Of a stretch of 32,549 nucleotides of DNA, positions 24,367 through 30,991 are shown piece after piece. The notes below the pieces were generated by a model. It was given only the letters and a program-made list of their open reading frames with translations. It did not search any database and was not told the DNA's origin. The position numbers and the translations under genes are program-made. How positions within the stretch are numbered: the first letter of the stretch is position 1; each line of letters opens with the position of its first letter. Source of the stretch: DATJPD01 sp036394195 (GTDB lineage: Bacteria > Pseudomonadota > Alphaproteobacteria > CACIAM-22H2); assembly GCA_036394195.1 (NCBI GenBank), contig DASWFO010000018.1, positions 1-32,549 of the forward strand, given 5' to 3'.

Positions 24367-25023
24367 CTAGGCGCCCGGGCGGCCCGGCCGAGCGGTCGTA
24401 CCCGGGGTCACCAGCGTCCACTCGACGATCTGTTTCATGACCTTGCCCAAGGCCTCGTCGAAGGCGAGGACGATGTTTTCCATGTCCGGCTTCGCCGCCG
24501 GCACCGTCCGCTCGACTGTCTGATTGCCGATGATGATCCGATCGGGCAGTCGGATCATCTTCGCATTGAGCCGGACCCGCACGACCGGAGCCTGCCCGGC
24601 CCCCTCGTATTCGGCCTGGAACTCGCGCAGCTCCGTCTGGAGCACGTAGTCCGGGCGAAGCTGCGTTGACTCGCGGGTCACGGCGCGGATTTTGCCGGTG
24701 TTCTCGAACGACTGGATGAGCAGGGTCTGGACGAGCTGGGGCGCTGTGTCGGTCCAGGCGGCGCGGGCGAAGTAGTCGACCGTGACGGCCGTGCGCTGCA
24801 ACGCGATCTTTTGCGTATTGAGCCCGGCGGCGGCCACCGGCCGCTCGACGATCATCTGCCATTCGACCTGCGGCAGAGCGGGGTCGAAGGTGCTCTTCGG
24901 GCTGAGCGTGTAAAGCTGGGGTGCGTCGCCGCCGCCGAGGGCGCATGCCGCGACCGAGGCGGCCGCGGCGAGTCCGAGCCATGCGCGGCGGGAGATCAGA
25001 CGACTGATCGGAGAGCCGCTCAT
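24367..25023 (-). CDS. ABC-type transport auxiliary lipoprotein (PqiC/MCE system)
   Basis: A 218-residue lipoprotein with a signal sequence ending at the lipobox VAAC (Cys27). A twin-arginine-like SRRAWLGLAA stretch suggests possible Tat export. The mature part matches the ABC_trans_aux/PqiC family: YTLSPKSTF near the start, then VTVDYFARAAWTDTAPQLVQTLLIQSFE and the later RLPDRIIIGNQ segment. Such lipoproteins sit at the outer membrane and act with MCE-domain transporters moving phospholipids between membranes. The start overlaps the stop of the MCE gene by one base (TGATG), so it is the last gene of the minus-strand mlaE-like operon. Naming the partner as Mla or Pqi is not decided. Confidence 0.9.
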   Translation of the reverse strand: MSGSPISRLISRRAWLGLAAAASVAACALGGGDAPQLYTLSPKSTFDPALPQVEWQMIVERPVAAAGLNTQKIALQRTAVTVDYFARAAWTDTAPQLVQTLLIQSFENTGKIRAVTRESTQLRPDYVLQTELREFQAEYEGAGQAPVVRVRLNAKMIRLPDRIIIGNQTVERTVPAAKPDMENIVLAFDEALGKVMKQIVEWTLVTPGTTARPGRPGA

Positions 25024-25952
25024 CAGGGTTTCACGCCTTTCTGCTGATCGCCAAACAGGAACCGCCCCGGATCACGCTCGATCTGCTCGGCCAGGCGATT
25101 GAGCGTGGCGACGAGCATCCGGGTGTCCGACATAAGCTGAGAGAACTCGTAAAGCCCAGTCTGCCCGAAATCATGCAGAGCGGTCTGGTTATTGGCCGCG
25201 AGCAGGCGAAACTCGTCGGCCATCCGGCTGACGTTCTTGGCCGTCTCGCCGAGGGCGGCGGCGGTCTGCTCGGAGCGCCCGGCCAGGCTATGGGCGTCCT
25301 TGCCAAGCTGGGTGGCAAGGGAATCCAGCGAGGACGCCAGGTTCGCCGAATCGTGCAGCAGCTTGGTGATATCACCGCTCGAGCCGGCCAGCGCCGTGGT
25401 CAGGCTGTCCAGATTCGCGAACACATGGGCGATGGCCTGGCGGTTCTCGTCGTTCAGCAGGTCGTTCAGGCGGGCCGCGAGCTCGACCACCTGCGTCGTG
25501 ACCTCCGGCACGCTCTGGAACACCCGCTCGAGCGGCGAGGGGATGGAGGGAATGACGGCGCGGCGCTTCCCGAGCGCCGGCTCCAGCGGCGGCGCCTCCT
25601 GGGTCCCGCCCGAGAGCTGGATGACGCTGAGGCCGGTGATCCCCTGGAGCTGCAGCTGCGCCACCGTGTTGGTCTTGATCGGGCTCCCGACCCTGATGCT
25701 GACCGTGACCTGAATCAGCTCGATGTTGCCCTGATCGATGGAGATGTCGACCACGTTTCCGACGGGCACGCCGCGCAGTTGCACCGTCGAGCCGTTCTGC
25801 AGCCCCGCGACCGAGCCGGTGAAGTAGATGTAATAAAGCACGTTGTTCTCGCGCAGGTTGGCGCGCGTGATCCACATCGCAAAGCCGATCGCGCCCGCGA
25901 TCAACGCCAGCATGAACGTGCCGACGATCAGATAACTGGCTCGCGTTTCCAT
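25023..25952 (-). CDS. MCE domain protein (MlaD-like)
   Basis: A 309-residue periplasmic substrate-binding subunit, anchored by one N-terminal helix (about residues 7-27). The MCE domain follows at about 35-115 with LYYIYFTGSVAGLQNGSTVQLRGVPVG, the standard pattern. The C-terminal part (about 150-300) is a long helical stretch rich in leucine heptads (LNDLLNDENRQAIAHVFANLDSL and similar), which in MCE proteins forms a tube or tail spanning the periplasm. It would carry phospholipids between the MlaE/MlaF permease and the outer membrane. One-base overlaps link it to the ATPase gene before and the lipoprotein gene after it. Confidence 0.94.
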   Translation of the reverse strand: METRASYLIVGTFMLALIAGAIGFAMWITRANLRENNVLYYIYFTGSVAGLQNGSTVQLRGVPVGNVVDISIDQGNIELIQVTVSIRVGSPIKTNTVAQLQLQGITGLSVIQLSGGTQEAPPLEPALGKRRAVIPSIPSPLERVFQSVPEVTTQVVELAARLNDLLNDENRQAIAHVFANLDSLTTALAGSSGDITKLLHDSANLASSLDSLATQLGKDAHSLAGRSEQTAAALGETAKNVSRMADEFRLLAANNQTALHDFGQTGLYEFSQLMSDTRMLVATLNRLAEQIERDPGRFLFGDQQKGVKP

Positions 25953-26728
25953 CAGGTGGGTTTCCGGGAGAGGGCGGCGCGGCCGCGGGGACCGTGGAAA
26001 TACTCTTTAATCCAGGGGTGCGGCAGGCCCATGAGCTCCGACATCGTGCCGACAATAATACGTTTGTCGAGCAGAACGGCAATGCGATCCGTGATTGCGG
26101 CGAGCGAATCCAGGTCGTGCGTCACCATGACGACGGTCAGCTTGAGGCTGCGCTTCAGATCGAGAATGAGCTGGTCGAACTGGCCGGCGGCGATCGGATC
26201 GAGCCCGGACGTGGGCTCATCCAGGAACAGGACCTCCGGGTCGAGCGCCAGAGCGCGGGCGAGGGCGGCGCGCTTCTTCATGCCGCCGGACAGCTCGGAG
26301 GGCAGCTTGACGCCGGTCTCCGGCTCGAGCCCAGCCAGCTGGATCTTAATCCGGATCAGGTCCCCGGCGAGCTTGGTCGGGATGTTCGTGTGTTCGTGAA
26401 ACGGAACGCGGATGTTCTGCGCGACGGTCAGCGAGCTGAACAGCGCGCCGTTCTGGAACAGCACTCCCCACCGGCGCTGCAGGCTGCGCTGGGCCTCGGC
26501 TGAGAGCTGCTCGGGCCTGTGCCCGAACACCTCGATCGTGCCCCCCTCGGGGCGCTTCAGCCCGAGGATCGTGCGCAACAGGACCGATTTCCCCGTCCCC
26601 GAGCCGCCGACGATGCCGAGGATCTCGCCGCGCTGAACGTCGAGGTCGAGCCCCTCATGGATTGTGTTCGTGCCGAAGCGGGTGACGAGCCCGCGTACAC
26701 GGATGATCGGTTCTTCGCGATCGGCCAT
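25952..26728 (-). CDS. ABC transporter ATP-binding protein (MlaF-like)
   Basis: A 258-residue ATPase energising the MCE lipid transporter. Walker A is GGSGTGKS (residues 41-48), the Q-loop is in VLFQNGALFSSLTV, the signature is LSGGMKKRAALARA, Walker B is VLFLDEPTSGLD and the H-loop is in MVTHDLDS. The QNGALFSSLTV loop and the KKRAALARA signature are typical of the MlaF subgroup. The ATG at 26728 gives the expected length; an open frame continues far upstream antisense-free but overlaps the permease gene and is not coding. It starts 5 nt after the permease stop and its own stop overlaps the MCE gene start. Confidence 0.95.
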   Translation of the reverse strand: MADREEPIIRVRGLVTRFGTNTIHEGLDLDVQRGEILGIVGGSGTGKSVLLRTILGLKRPEGGTIEVFGHRPEQLSAEAQRSLQRRWGVLFQNGALFSSLTVAQNIRVPFHEHTNIPTKLAGDLIRIKIQLAGLEPETGVKLPSELSGGMKKRAALARALALDPEVLFLDEPTSGLDPIAAGQFDQLILDLKRSLKLTVVMVTHDLDSLAAITDRIAVLLDKRIIVGTMSELMGLPHPWIKEYFHGPRGRAALSRKPT

Positions 26729-26733
26729 GGCGG

Positions 26734-27864
26734 CTACACGTGTATCCAGGAGAACAAAATGGAGAACACGGCGTCGGCGACGATCACAAGAAAGATCGAC
26801 ACCACCACCGCCTTGGTCGTCTGCCGGCCCACGCTTTCGGCGCCGCCTTCCACCCGCAGCCCTTCGTAGCACCCGACCAAGCCGATCAGCAGGGCAAACA
26901 CCGGCGCTTTGACCAAGCCCGTCCAGTAGGTCGAGAAATAAACTGCGCCGCGCAGCTGGGTCAGGAACTGCGACAGCGAGATCTTCAGCGACGCGGTGGC
27001 CATCAGCGCACCGCCGCACAATGCCGCCATGTCGGCAAAGAACGCCAGCAGCGGCAGCGCGATCACCACACCCAGTAGGCGCGGCAGGACGAGAACCTCG
27101 GTCACGTCGAGGCCCATGGTGTGCATGGCGTCCACTTCCTCGTTGACCTTCATGGTGCCGATCTCGGCGGTAAAGGCGCTTCCCGAGCGGCCGGCGACGA
27201 GAATCGCCGTCAGCAGCACCCCGATTTCGCGCAGCACCGAAATGGCAAGCAGGTTGACCGTGTAGATGTCCGCGCCGAACGCGCGAAGCTGATCCGCACC
27301 TTGGTAGGCGAGGACGACGCCGATCAGGAACGACAGCAGGCCGACGATCGGCAGGGCGTTGAAGCCAACCTGCTCGATATGGGCCGCCACCGAGGTGAAG
27401 CGGACGCGGCCCGGATGGAGCACGACCCGCGCGGCGGTGACCGCCACCAGCCCGAAAAAGTTGAGCAGATCGCGGCCTTCGTGCGCCTGCAGGATCGTCG
27501 CCGCCCCGACCCGCTCGACCACGGCGCGCAGAGGCGAAATCTGCGGCCTCACGAGCGAGGATCTGCGCTCGCGCGGGGCCATGCGCTGCAGGAGGGCCGC
27601 ATCCTGTGGGGCCGCGCCCGTCGTCTCGAGGACGGCACCGTCGTTCTCGAACCGGCGCTGGGTCCGGTAAAGAAGCCAGGCGCCCGCCGTGTCGAGGCCG
27701 TCGACCGCCGACAGATCGAAGCGCACCTGCCGTACCCCGGCGGTCGTCACCTGGCCGAGCTTTTCGTCGAGGCCCGCCGCCGTCGCGAGCGTCCACCGCC
27801 CCCCGACGGCAAACACGAGCGTCGCGCCATCGCGCGAGGTGCGAAACCAGCCTTCCCCCGCCAT
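26734..27864 (-). CDS. MlaE family permease with N-terminal STAS domain
   Basis: A 376-residue fusion from the start chosen here. The N-terminal ~90 residues are a STAS-like domain (ATLVFAVGGRWTLATAAGL, then VRQVRFDLSAVDGLDTAGAWLL), the function done by separate MlaB in E. coli. The rest is an MlaE permease with five or six helices, including GFNALPIVGLLSFLIGVVLAYQGADQL and the EIGTMKVNEEVDAMHTMG loop typical of the family. The ATG at 27864 has AAGGA 10 nt upstream plus GGGGGGA; other in-frame ATGs at 27894 and 27918 lack a ribosome binding site. It is the first gene of the permease-ATPase-MCE-lipoprotein operon. Confidence 0.93.
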   Translation of the reverse strand: MAGEGWFRTSRDGATLVFAVGGRWTLATAAGLDEKLGQVTTAGVRQVRFDLSAVDGLDTAGAWLLYRTQRRFENDGAVLETTGAAPQDAALLQRMAPRERRSSLVRPQISPLRAVVERVGAATILQAHEGRDLLNFFGLVAVTAARVVLHPGRVRFTSVAAHIEQVGFNALPIVGLLSFLIGVVLAYQGADQLRAFGADIYTVNLLAISVLREIGVLLTAILVAGRSGSAFTAEIGTMKVNEEVDAMHTMGLDVTEVLVLPRLLGVVIALPLLAFFADMAALCGGALMATASLKISLSQFLTQLRGAVYFSTYWTGLVKAPVFALLIGLVGCYEGLRVEGGAESVGRQTTKAVVVSIFLVIVADAVFSILFSWIHV

Positions 27865-28047
27865 TCCCCCCGTGTCCTTCCCGCCGTCATTCATTGCAAC
27901 GCGGCCGCAACAAAACATAGATCGGCCGAGTTATCCACCTTTTCACTCGGTTTCCGGCCCAAAATTTCCTTCTATCAGGTTGAAATTGCGATAAAATTCA
28001 GGAACCATGGAAACTTGTGGATAGATCTGGCTGGTTAAAATTAGGCC
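27865..28047. other. AT-rich intergenic region upstream of the MCE operon
   Basis: No gene is supported here. The region must hold the leftward promoter of the MlaE-like operon but I cannot place it convincingly. It contains two DnaA-box-like 9-mers differing from consensus at one base: TTATCCACC at 27931-27939 and, in inverse orientation, TGTGGATAG at 28017-28025, with an AT-rich stretch between. The right-hand part leads into the promoter of a candidate small RNA. Confidence 0.4.
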
Positions 28048-28075
28048 TTGATTTTTGCGGCGCAGCAAATATTAT
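28048..28075 (+). promoter_or_regulatory. Promoter of candidate small RNA
   Basis: TTGATT (28048-28053), 16-nt spacer, TATTAT (28070-28075) reads rightward. A start about 7 nt later (28082) coincides with the first base of a perfect hairpin. No protein gene lies downstream on this strand before the terminator at 28176. Confidence 0.55.
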
Positions 28076-28081
28076 TGCATT

Positions 28082-28176
28082 GCGGCATCTGCGATGCCGC
28101 CGATGGAAACGGCCTTGCCGTTTCCTGGGCGTTTCCTCCCTAAACTTGGGCCGTGCACGTCACGGCCCTTTTTTTT
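28082..28176 (+). ncRNA. Candidate trans-acting small RNA with intrinsic terminator
   Basis: An unannotated 95-nt transcript is predicted between the MCE operon and the GNAT gene. It folds as three perfect hairpins: GCGGCATC/GATGCCGC with a 3-nt loop (28082-28100), GGAAACGGC/GCCGTTTCC with a 3-nt loop (28105-28125), and the terminator stem GGGCCGTG/CACGGCCC (28148-28168) followed by eight T residues. The 22-nt unpaired linker (28126-28147) contains CCTCCC, an anti-Shine-Dalgarno-like sequence found in several alphaproteobacterial sRNA groups that pair with mRNA ribosome binding sites. It also repeats GTTTCC (28120-28125 and 28131-28136), so the second hairpin has an alternative partner. No protein reading frame of note is present. 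I do not recognise it as a named family. Confidence 0.6.
28148..28176 (+). terminator. Intrinsic terminator (rightward)
   Basis: GGGCCGTG (28148-28155), loop CACGT, CACGGCCC (28161-28168), then T8 (28169-28176). The T-tract is only on the right side, so it stops rightward transcription. It cannot be the terminator of the leftward GNAT gene, which shows that something on the plus strand is transcribed into it. Confidence 0.85.
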
Positions 28177-28190
28177 CGCCACCCCCGGCT

Positions 28191-28748
28191 TCAGCGGTCG
28201 GGGAGGGTGCTTTGTCCAGGGCCAAGCGGCCGCTGCATCATAACGCAATCCACCCAGCGGCCGAATTTGAAGCCGATGGCGGGGAGCTTCGCCACCTCGG
28301 CAAATCCCGCCGCCAGATGCACGCCGATCGAGCCATGATTGGCGCTGTCGCCGATCACGGCGATCATTTGCCGATATCCCTGTTTCGTGCAGCGCAGGAT
28401 CAGTTGGTCGAGCAGCCTCCGTCCGATCCCCCGGCGCTGCGCATCGGGCGCGACATAGATGGAATCCTCCACCGAATACCGGTAAGCGGAACGCGTTCGA
28501 AATCGGCCGGCATACGCGTATCCGGCGATCCGCCCGTCCAGCTCGCACACGAGATAGGGCAGCGCATGGCTCAGGATCTCGGCGCGCCGGCGCTGCATCT
28601 CGTCGGCGGCCGGCGGCGCTTCCTCAAAGGAGCCGAGGCCGGTCAACACGTGATGCGCATAGATGCGCTGGATCGCCGCCAGGTCCGAGTCCAGCGAATC
28701 GCGGATTGTCAGCGGGGCCGCAGCCGACGCCAACGCCGGTTTCGTCAT
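28191..28748 (-). CDS. GNAT family N-acetyltransferase (phosphinothricin acetyltransferase-like)
   Basis: A 185-residue acetyltransferase. IRDSLDSDLAAIQRIYAHHVLTGLGSFEE at the N terminus, with the helix and F(E)E segment, is typical of the Pat/MnaT subgroup. The acetyl-CoA binding motif A is VAPDAQRRGIGRRLL (about residues 107-121), and motif B is in NHGSIGVHLAAGF. Members acetylate phosphinothricin, methionine sulfone or other amino-acid analogues; the substrate here is unknown. The start overlaps the N-formylglutamate amidohydrolase stop (ATGA, 28748-28745), so the two genes are translationally coupled. Confidence 0.93.
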   Translation of the reverse strand: MTKPALASAAAPLTIRDSLDSDLAAIQRIYAHHVLTGLGSFEEAPPAADEMQRRRAEILSHALPYLVCELDGRIAGYAYAGRFRTRSAYRYSVEDSIYVAPDAQRRGIGRRLLDQLILRCTKQGYRQMIAVIGDSANHGSIGVHLAAGFAEVAKLPAIGFKFGRWVDCVMMQRPLGPGQSTLPDR

Positions 28749-29668
28749 CGCGCGAGCCCTTGCGCCGCCAACGCCGCCGCGGCGGCCAGGAACTCGCGCA
28801 AATGGCCGGCCAGCGTGGCAAAGCCCGCGTTACGAGCGATTCGATCCTCGTCCATGTAGAGGCGGCGGTTGATCTCGATCTGCAAGGCGTGCCGTCCCGC
28901 GGCCGGGCGGCCATAATGGCGGGTGATGAAGCCGCCGGCGAACGGATCGTTGCGCGTCACCGTGTACCCGCGGCCGCGCAGAAACGCTTCGGCCCACTCC
29001 ACCAGCCACGCGGGGCAGCTCGTGCCGTGCGCGTCCCCCAAAACGAAATCCACGCGCCGCTTTCCCGGATCGCGATCGTTCGGACCGCCGATCGCCGGCA
29101 TCGAATGACAATCGATCATCCACGCGCGGCCGAAGGCGGCCGCGGCCTCGTCGATGAGCCCAGCGAGGGCGGCGTGGTAAGGCCTGTAGAGCCGTTCGAT
29201 GCGAGCCTCGGCCTCCGCGAAGACGAGCTTGCCATCGTAAATCTCGGCACCGCTCGCCACCACCCGGGCGATGGTCCCCAGCCCCGCACCAACCCGGGGC
29301 GAGCTCCGGTTGACGTAAGTCGGCAGATCGTCGGCGAACATGCTGGGATCGAGCTCGTAGGGTTCGCGATTGGGGTCGACGAAGGCGCGCGGAAACCGTG
29401 CCTTGAGGAGCGGCACTCCGAGCTCGGGTCCGGCTGCAAACAGCTCGTCCACATAGGCGTCCTCGGACCTGCGAAGCGTCACCGGGTCGAGCCGTGACGC
29501 GCTGACAAACGTCGCCGGGTACACGTTGCCGCTATGCGGCGAGGAGAGGACGAGCGGAGCCATCAGGCGGGCCGGGCGGCAAATCTCGACCGGCGGCTCG
29601 ACCACGAATGCCGACTCCCTGGCGGCCGGGGTGGAGGGATCCTGGGAGGCGAAGTGGTCTTGGGGCAT
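28745..29668 (-). CDS. N-formylglutamate amidohydrolase family protein
   Basis: A 307-residue zinc-dependent amidohydrolase of the HutG/FGase family, which hydrolyses N-formyl-glutamate in histidine degradation; some members have other roles. Visible marks: VLSSPHSGNVYP (about residues 41-52), DAYVDELF, the metal-ligand-like DCHSMP near 190, and FAGGFITRHYGRP followed by ALQIEINRRLYMDE near the C terminus. No other hut genes are in the window, so a housekeeping or amino-acid-derivative role is just as likely. A GTG precedes the ATG by one codon (29671); I prefer the ATG. It starts the two-gene operon with the GNAT gene and is divergent from cpdR. Confidence 0.92.
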   Translation of the reverse strand: MPQDHFASQDPSTPAARESAFVVEPPVEICRPARLMAPLVLSSPHSGNVYPATFVSASRLDPVTLRRSEDAYVDELFAAGPELGVPLLKARFPRAFVDPNREPYELDPSMFADDLPTYVNRSSPRVGAGLGTIARVVASGAEIYDGKLVFAEAEARIERLYRPYHAALAGLIDEAAAAFGRAWMIDCHSMPAIGGPNDRDPGKRRVDFVLGDAHGTSCPAWLVEWAEAFLRGRGYTVTRNDPFAGGFITRHYGRPAAGRHALQIEINRRLYMDEDRIARNAGFATLAGHLREFLAAAAALAAQGLAR

Positions 29669-29989
29669 CACGGCAACCGCTACACTGCTCTCGTTTAAAA
29701 TAAAGCGTCCGTTTTGTCACGAACCGTTCCGGGCCGGGCGTCGCTGCGGCCGGACCGGCGGAAGCGCCCCGGACCCCGCGGGTCGGCCTGAGTCTGCAAG
29801 ATTTGAGAGGCAGTTAACAGGCCGTCATAAGAGTTAACGGTTTCACAAGACGTTCGGATTAGAGTCGACCTGGGTCCGCCCTCTGGATTACAGATGTCTA
29901 GAAACACCTTCATAAAACGCGCCGCCCGCGAGCCGCACCCGATCTCTTCGGGTGGGGGCACGAGTGCGGGGCGTGCTGCGCAGGGTACT
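29669..29989. promoter_or_regulatory. Divergent intergenic region between amidohydrolase gene and cpdR, with paired GTTAAC sites
   Basis: No gene is supported in these 321 nt. AGTTAAC occurs at 29812-29818 and again at 29832-29838, exactly 20 bp (about two helical turns) apart. The core GTTAAC is palindromic and resembles TTAAC half-sites of the cell-cycle regulator CtrA, although the canonical TTAA-N7-TTAA spacing is absent. A weak promoter-like pair, TTAACG (29834-29839) and GATTAG (29857-29862) with 17-nt spacer, overlaps the second site and points to cpdR. Confidence 0.4.
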
Positions 29990-30349
29990 ATGGCCGATAT
30001 CCTCCTGGCCGAAGACGACGACGCGATGCGCCAATTTCTGTCGACGGCGCTCAGCCGCGACGGACACAAGGTGATCTCGCATCGCGACGGAAACCAGGCA
30101 CTGGCCGCCCTCGACCGTCACTATGACCTGCTGATCGCCGACATCGTCATGCCCGGTCTCGACGGCATCGAACTGGCACGGCGCGCGCGCGCGTCCGACC
30201 CGCGGCTCAGAGTGATGTTCATCACTGGCTTTGCGGCGGTGGCGCTCGAGGACGGCAAGCCCGTCGTGCCGGGCGCCACGGTGCTGTCGAAGCCGTTCCA
30301 TCTGCGCGATCTCGTGGCGCAGGTGAAGCAGCTGCTCACGCCGGCCTAA
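29990..30349 (+). CDS. cpdR: CpdR-type single-domain response regulator
   Basis: CpdR is a stand-alone receiver that, when unphosphorylated, works as an adaptor delivering cell-cycle proteins to the ClpXP protease; its phosphate comes from the CckA-ChpT relay. The 119-residue protein contains the acidic pair in ILLAEDDDAMR, phosphoacceptor Asp51 in IADIVMPGLDGIELARRA, Thr79 in the very characteristic MFITGFAAVAL, and Lys101 in VLSKPFHLRDLV. The ITGFAAVAL and SKPFHLRDLV stretches are diagnostic of CpdR. The ATG at 29990 was chosen because the longer frame from 29894 adds an unrelated, poorly structured extension before the MADILLAEDDD start. The C terminus ends Pro-Ala. Confidence 0.93.
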   Translation: MADILLAEDDDAMRQFLSTALSRDGHKVISHRDGNQALAALDRHYDLLIADIVMPGLDGIELARRARASDPRLRVMFITGFAAVALEDGKPVVPGATVLSKPFHLRDLVAQVKQLLTPA

Positions 30350-30435
30350 TCTGCCGCAGGGTCTGCGGGCCAATCTTATCCGGCGTCGCCTGCTGACTGA
30401 CACGGCCAATTGTCGGACGCCCAGTCCTGGATGCC

Positions 30436-30463
30436 TTGTCAACCGGCTGTGATCTTGTATAGT
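30436..30463 (+). promoter_or_regulatory. Promoter of tRNA-Val
   Basis: TTGTCA (30436-30441), 16-nt spacer, TATAGT (30458-30463). The predicted start around 30470 is about 11 nt upstream of the mature tRNA 5' end. Good sigma-70-type match. Confidence 0.7.
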
Positions 30464-30480
30464 CCGCCCGGCTTCGGTCC

Positions 30481-30555
30481 GGGTGCGTAGCTCAGCGGGA
30501 GAGCACTACCTCGACACGGTAGGGGTCACAGGTTCAATCCCTGTCGCACCCACCA
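30481..30555 (+). tRNA. tRNA-Val (anticodon GAC)
   Basis: A complete cloverleaf: acceptor GGGTGCG (30481-30487) pairs with CGCACCC (30545-30551); D arm GCTC...GAGC; anticodon stem CTACC/GGTAG around the loop TCGACAC (30511-30517), anticodon GAC at 30513-30515; T arm ACAGG/CCTGT with TTCAATC. A discriminator A (30552) and an encoded CCA (30553-30555) complete it. It reads valine codons GUC/GUU. A T-rich stretch follows. Confidence 0.97.
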
Positions 30556-30679
30556 TTTCTTTTCCTGGATCCGATCGCCCGGAGGCAAGTGCGCGGCCTG
30601 CGGGCGCGGTAGTTCTGCCGGTCGCGGTAGCCGCCGCAATTTGGGCGGAACTGCGTGACCTGCGCTGTGTTGATCGAAC

Positions 30680-30970
30680 ATGGCACATCACACGGTGACG
30701 CATTATCTCGGCGGCACGGTGCCGGTCGTCGGCGATTTCTTTCTCGATGCGCATGGTGGGCTCGATCTCGCCGGGGCCTCGATCATGGGCCTGCAGATCG
30801 CGGAGTTGTCGTCGATCGGCGAATGGCTGCCGGATCCCGCCTTGCCGCTGGTCCCGCTGGTCGGGCGTTGGCACTCGCTCGAACGCATCCTCACCGACAA
30901 AGCGATTGCGGTTTTGGACGAGTGGATGAGCGAAGAGATGGCGCACGACCGCGAACTCGCCCGCTCCTAG
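30680..30970 (+). CDS. Hypothetical protein
   Basis: A possible 96-residue protein, which I do not recognise. It starts with an ATG at 30680 with no clear ribosome binding site, has a Gly/Leu/Ile-rich N-terminal half (GGTVPVVGDFFLDAHGGLDLAG) without a true membrane segment, and an acidic amphipathic C-terminal half (SLERILTDKAIAVLDEWMSEEM). The base composition is typical coding for this genome, and no better frame covers the interval between tRNA-Val and the transglycosylase gene. It lies 124 nt after the tRNA. Coding status is likely but not proven. Confidence 0.55.
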   Translation: MAHHTVTHYLGGTVPVVGDFFLDAHGGLDLAGASIMGLQIAELSSIGEWLPDPALPLVPLVGRWHSLERILTDKAIAVLDEWMSEEMAHDRELARS

Positions 30971-30991
30971 GCCCGACCGGCCAGTTCACGC

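Noticed and set aside
25952..27796. A single 614-codon frame joining the ATPase with upstream sequence
   Set aside because: The upstream half overlaps the MlaE-like permease in another frame and reads as low-complexity Arg/Gly; the ATPase starts at 26728.
27931..28025. Chromosomal replication origin
   Set aside because: Only two imperfect DnaA-like boxes, no dnaA, hemE, parAB or similar origin markers nearby; kept only as a low-interest finding.
29894..29989. N-terminal extension of cpdR from an upstream ATG
   Set aside because: The extra 32 residues are unlike the family and the receiver N terminus begins naturally at 29990.
30354..30368. CCGCAG-GGT-CTGCGG hairpin after cpdR as a terminator
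   Set aside because: Short stem and no T-tract; may be chance.
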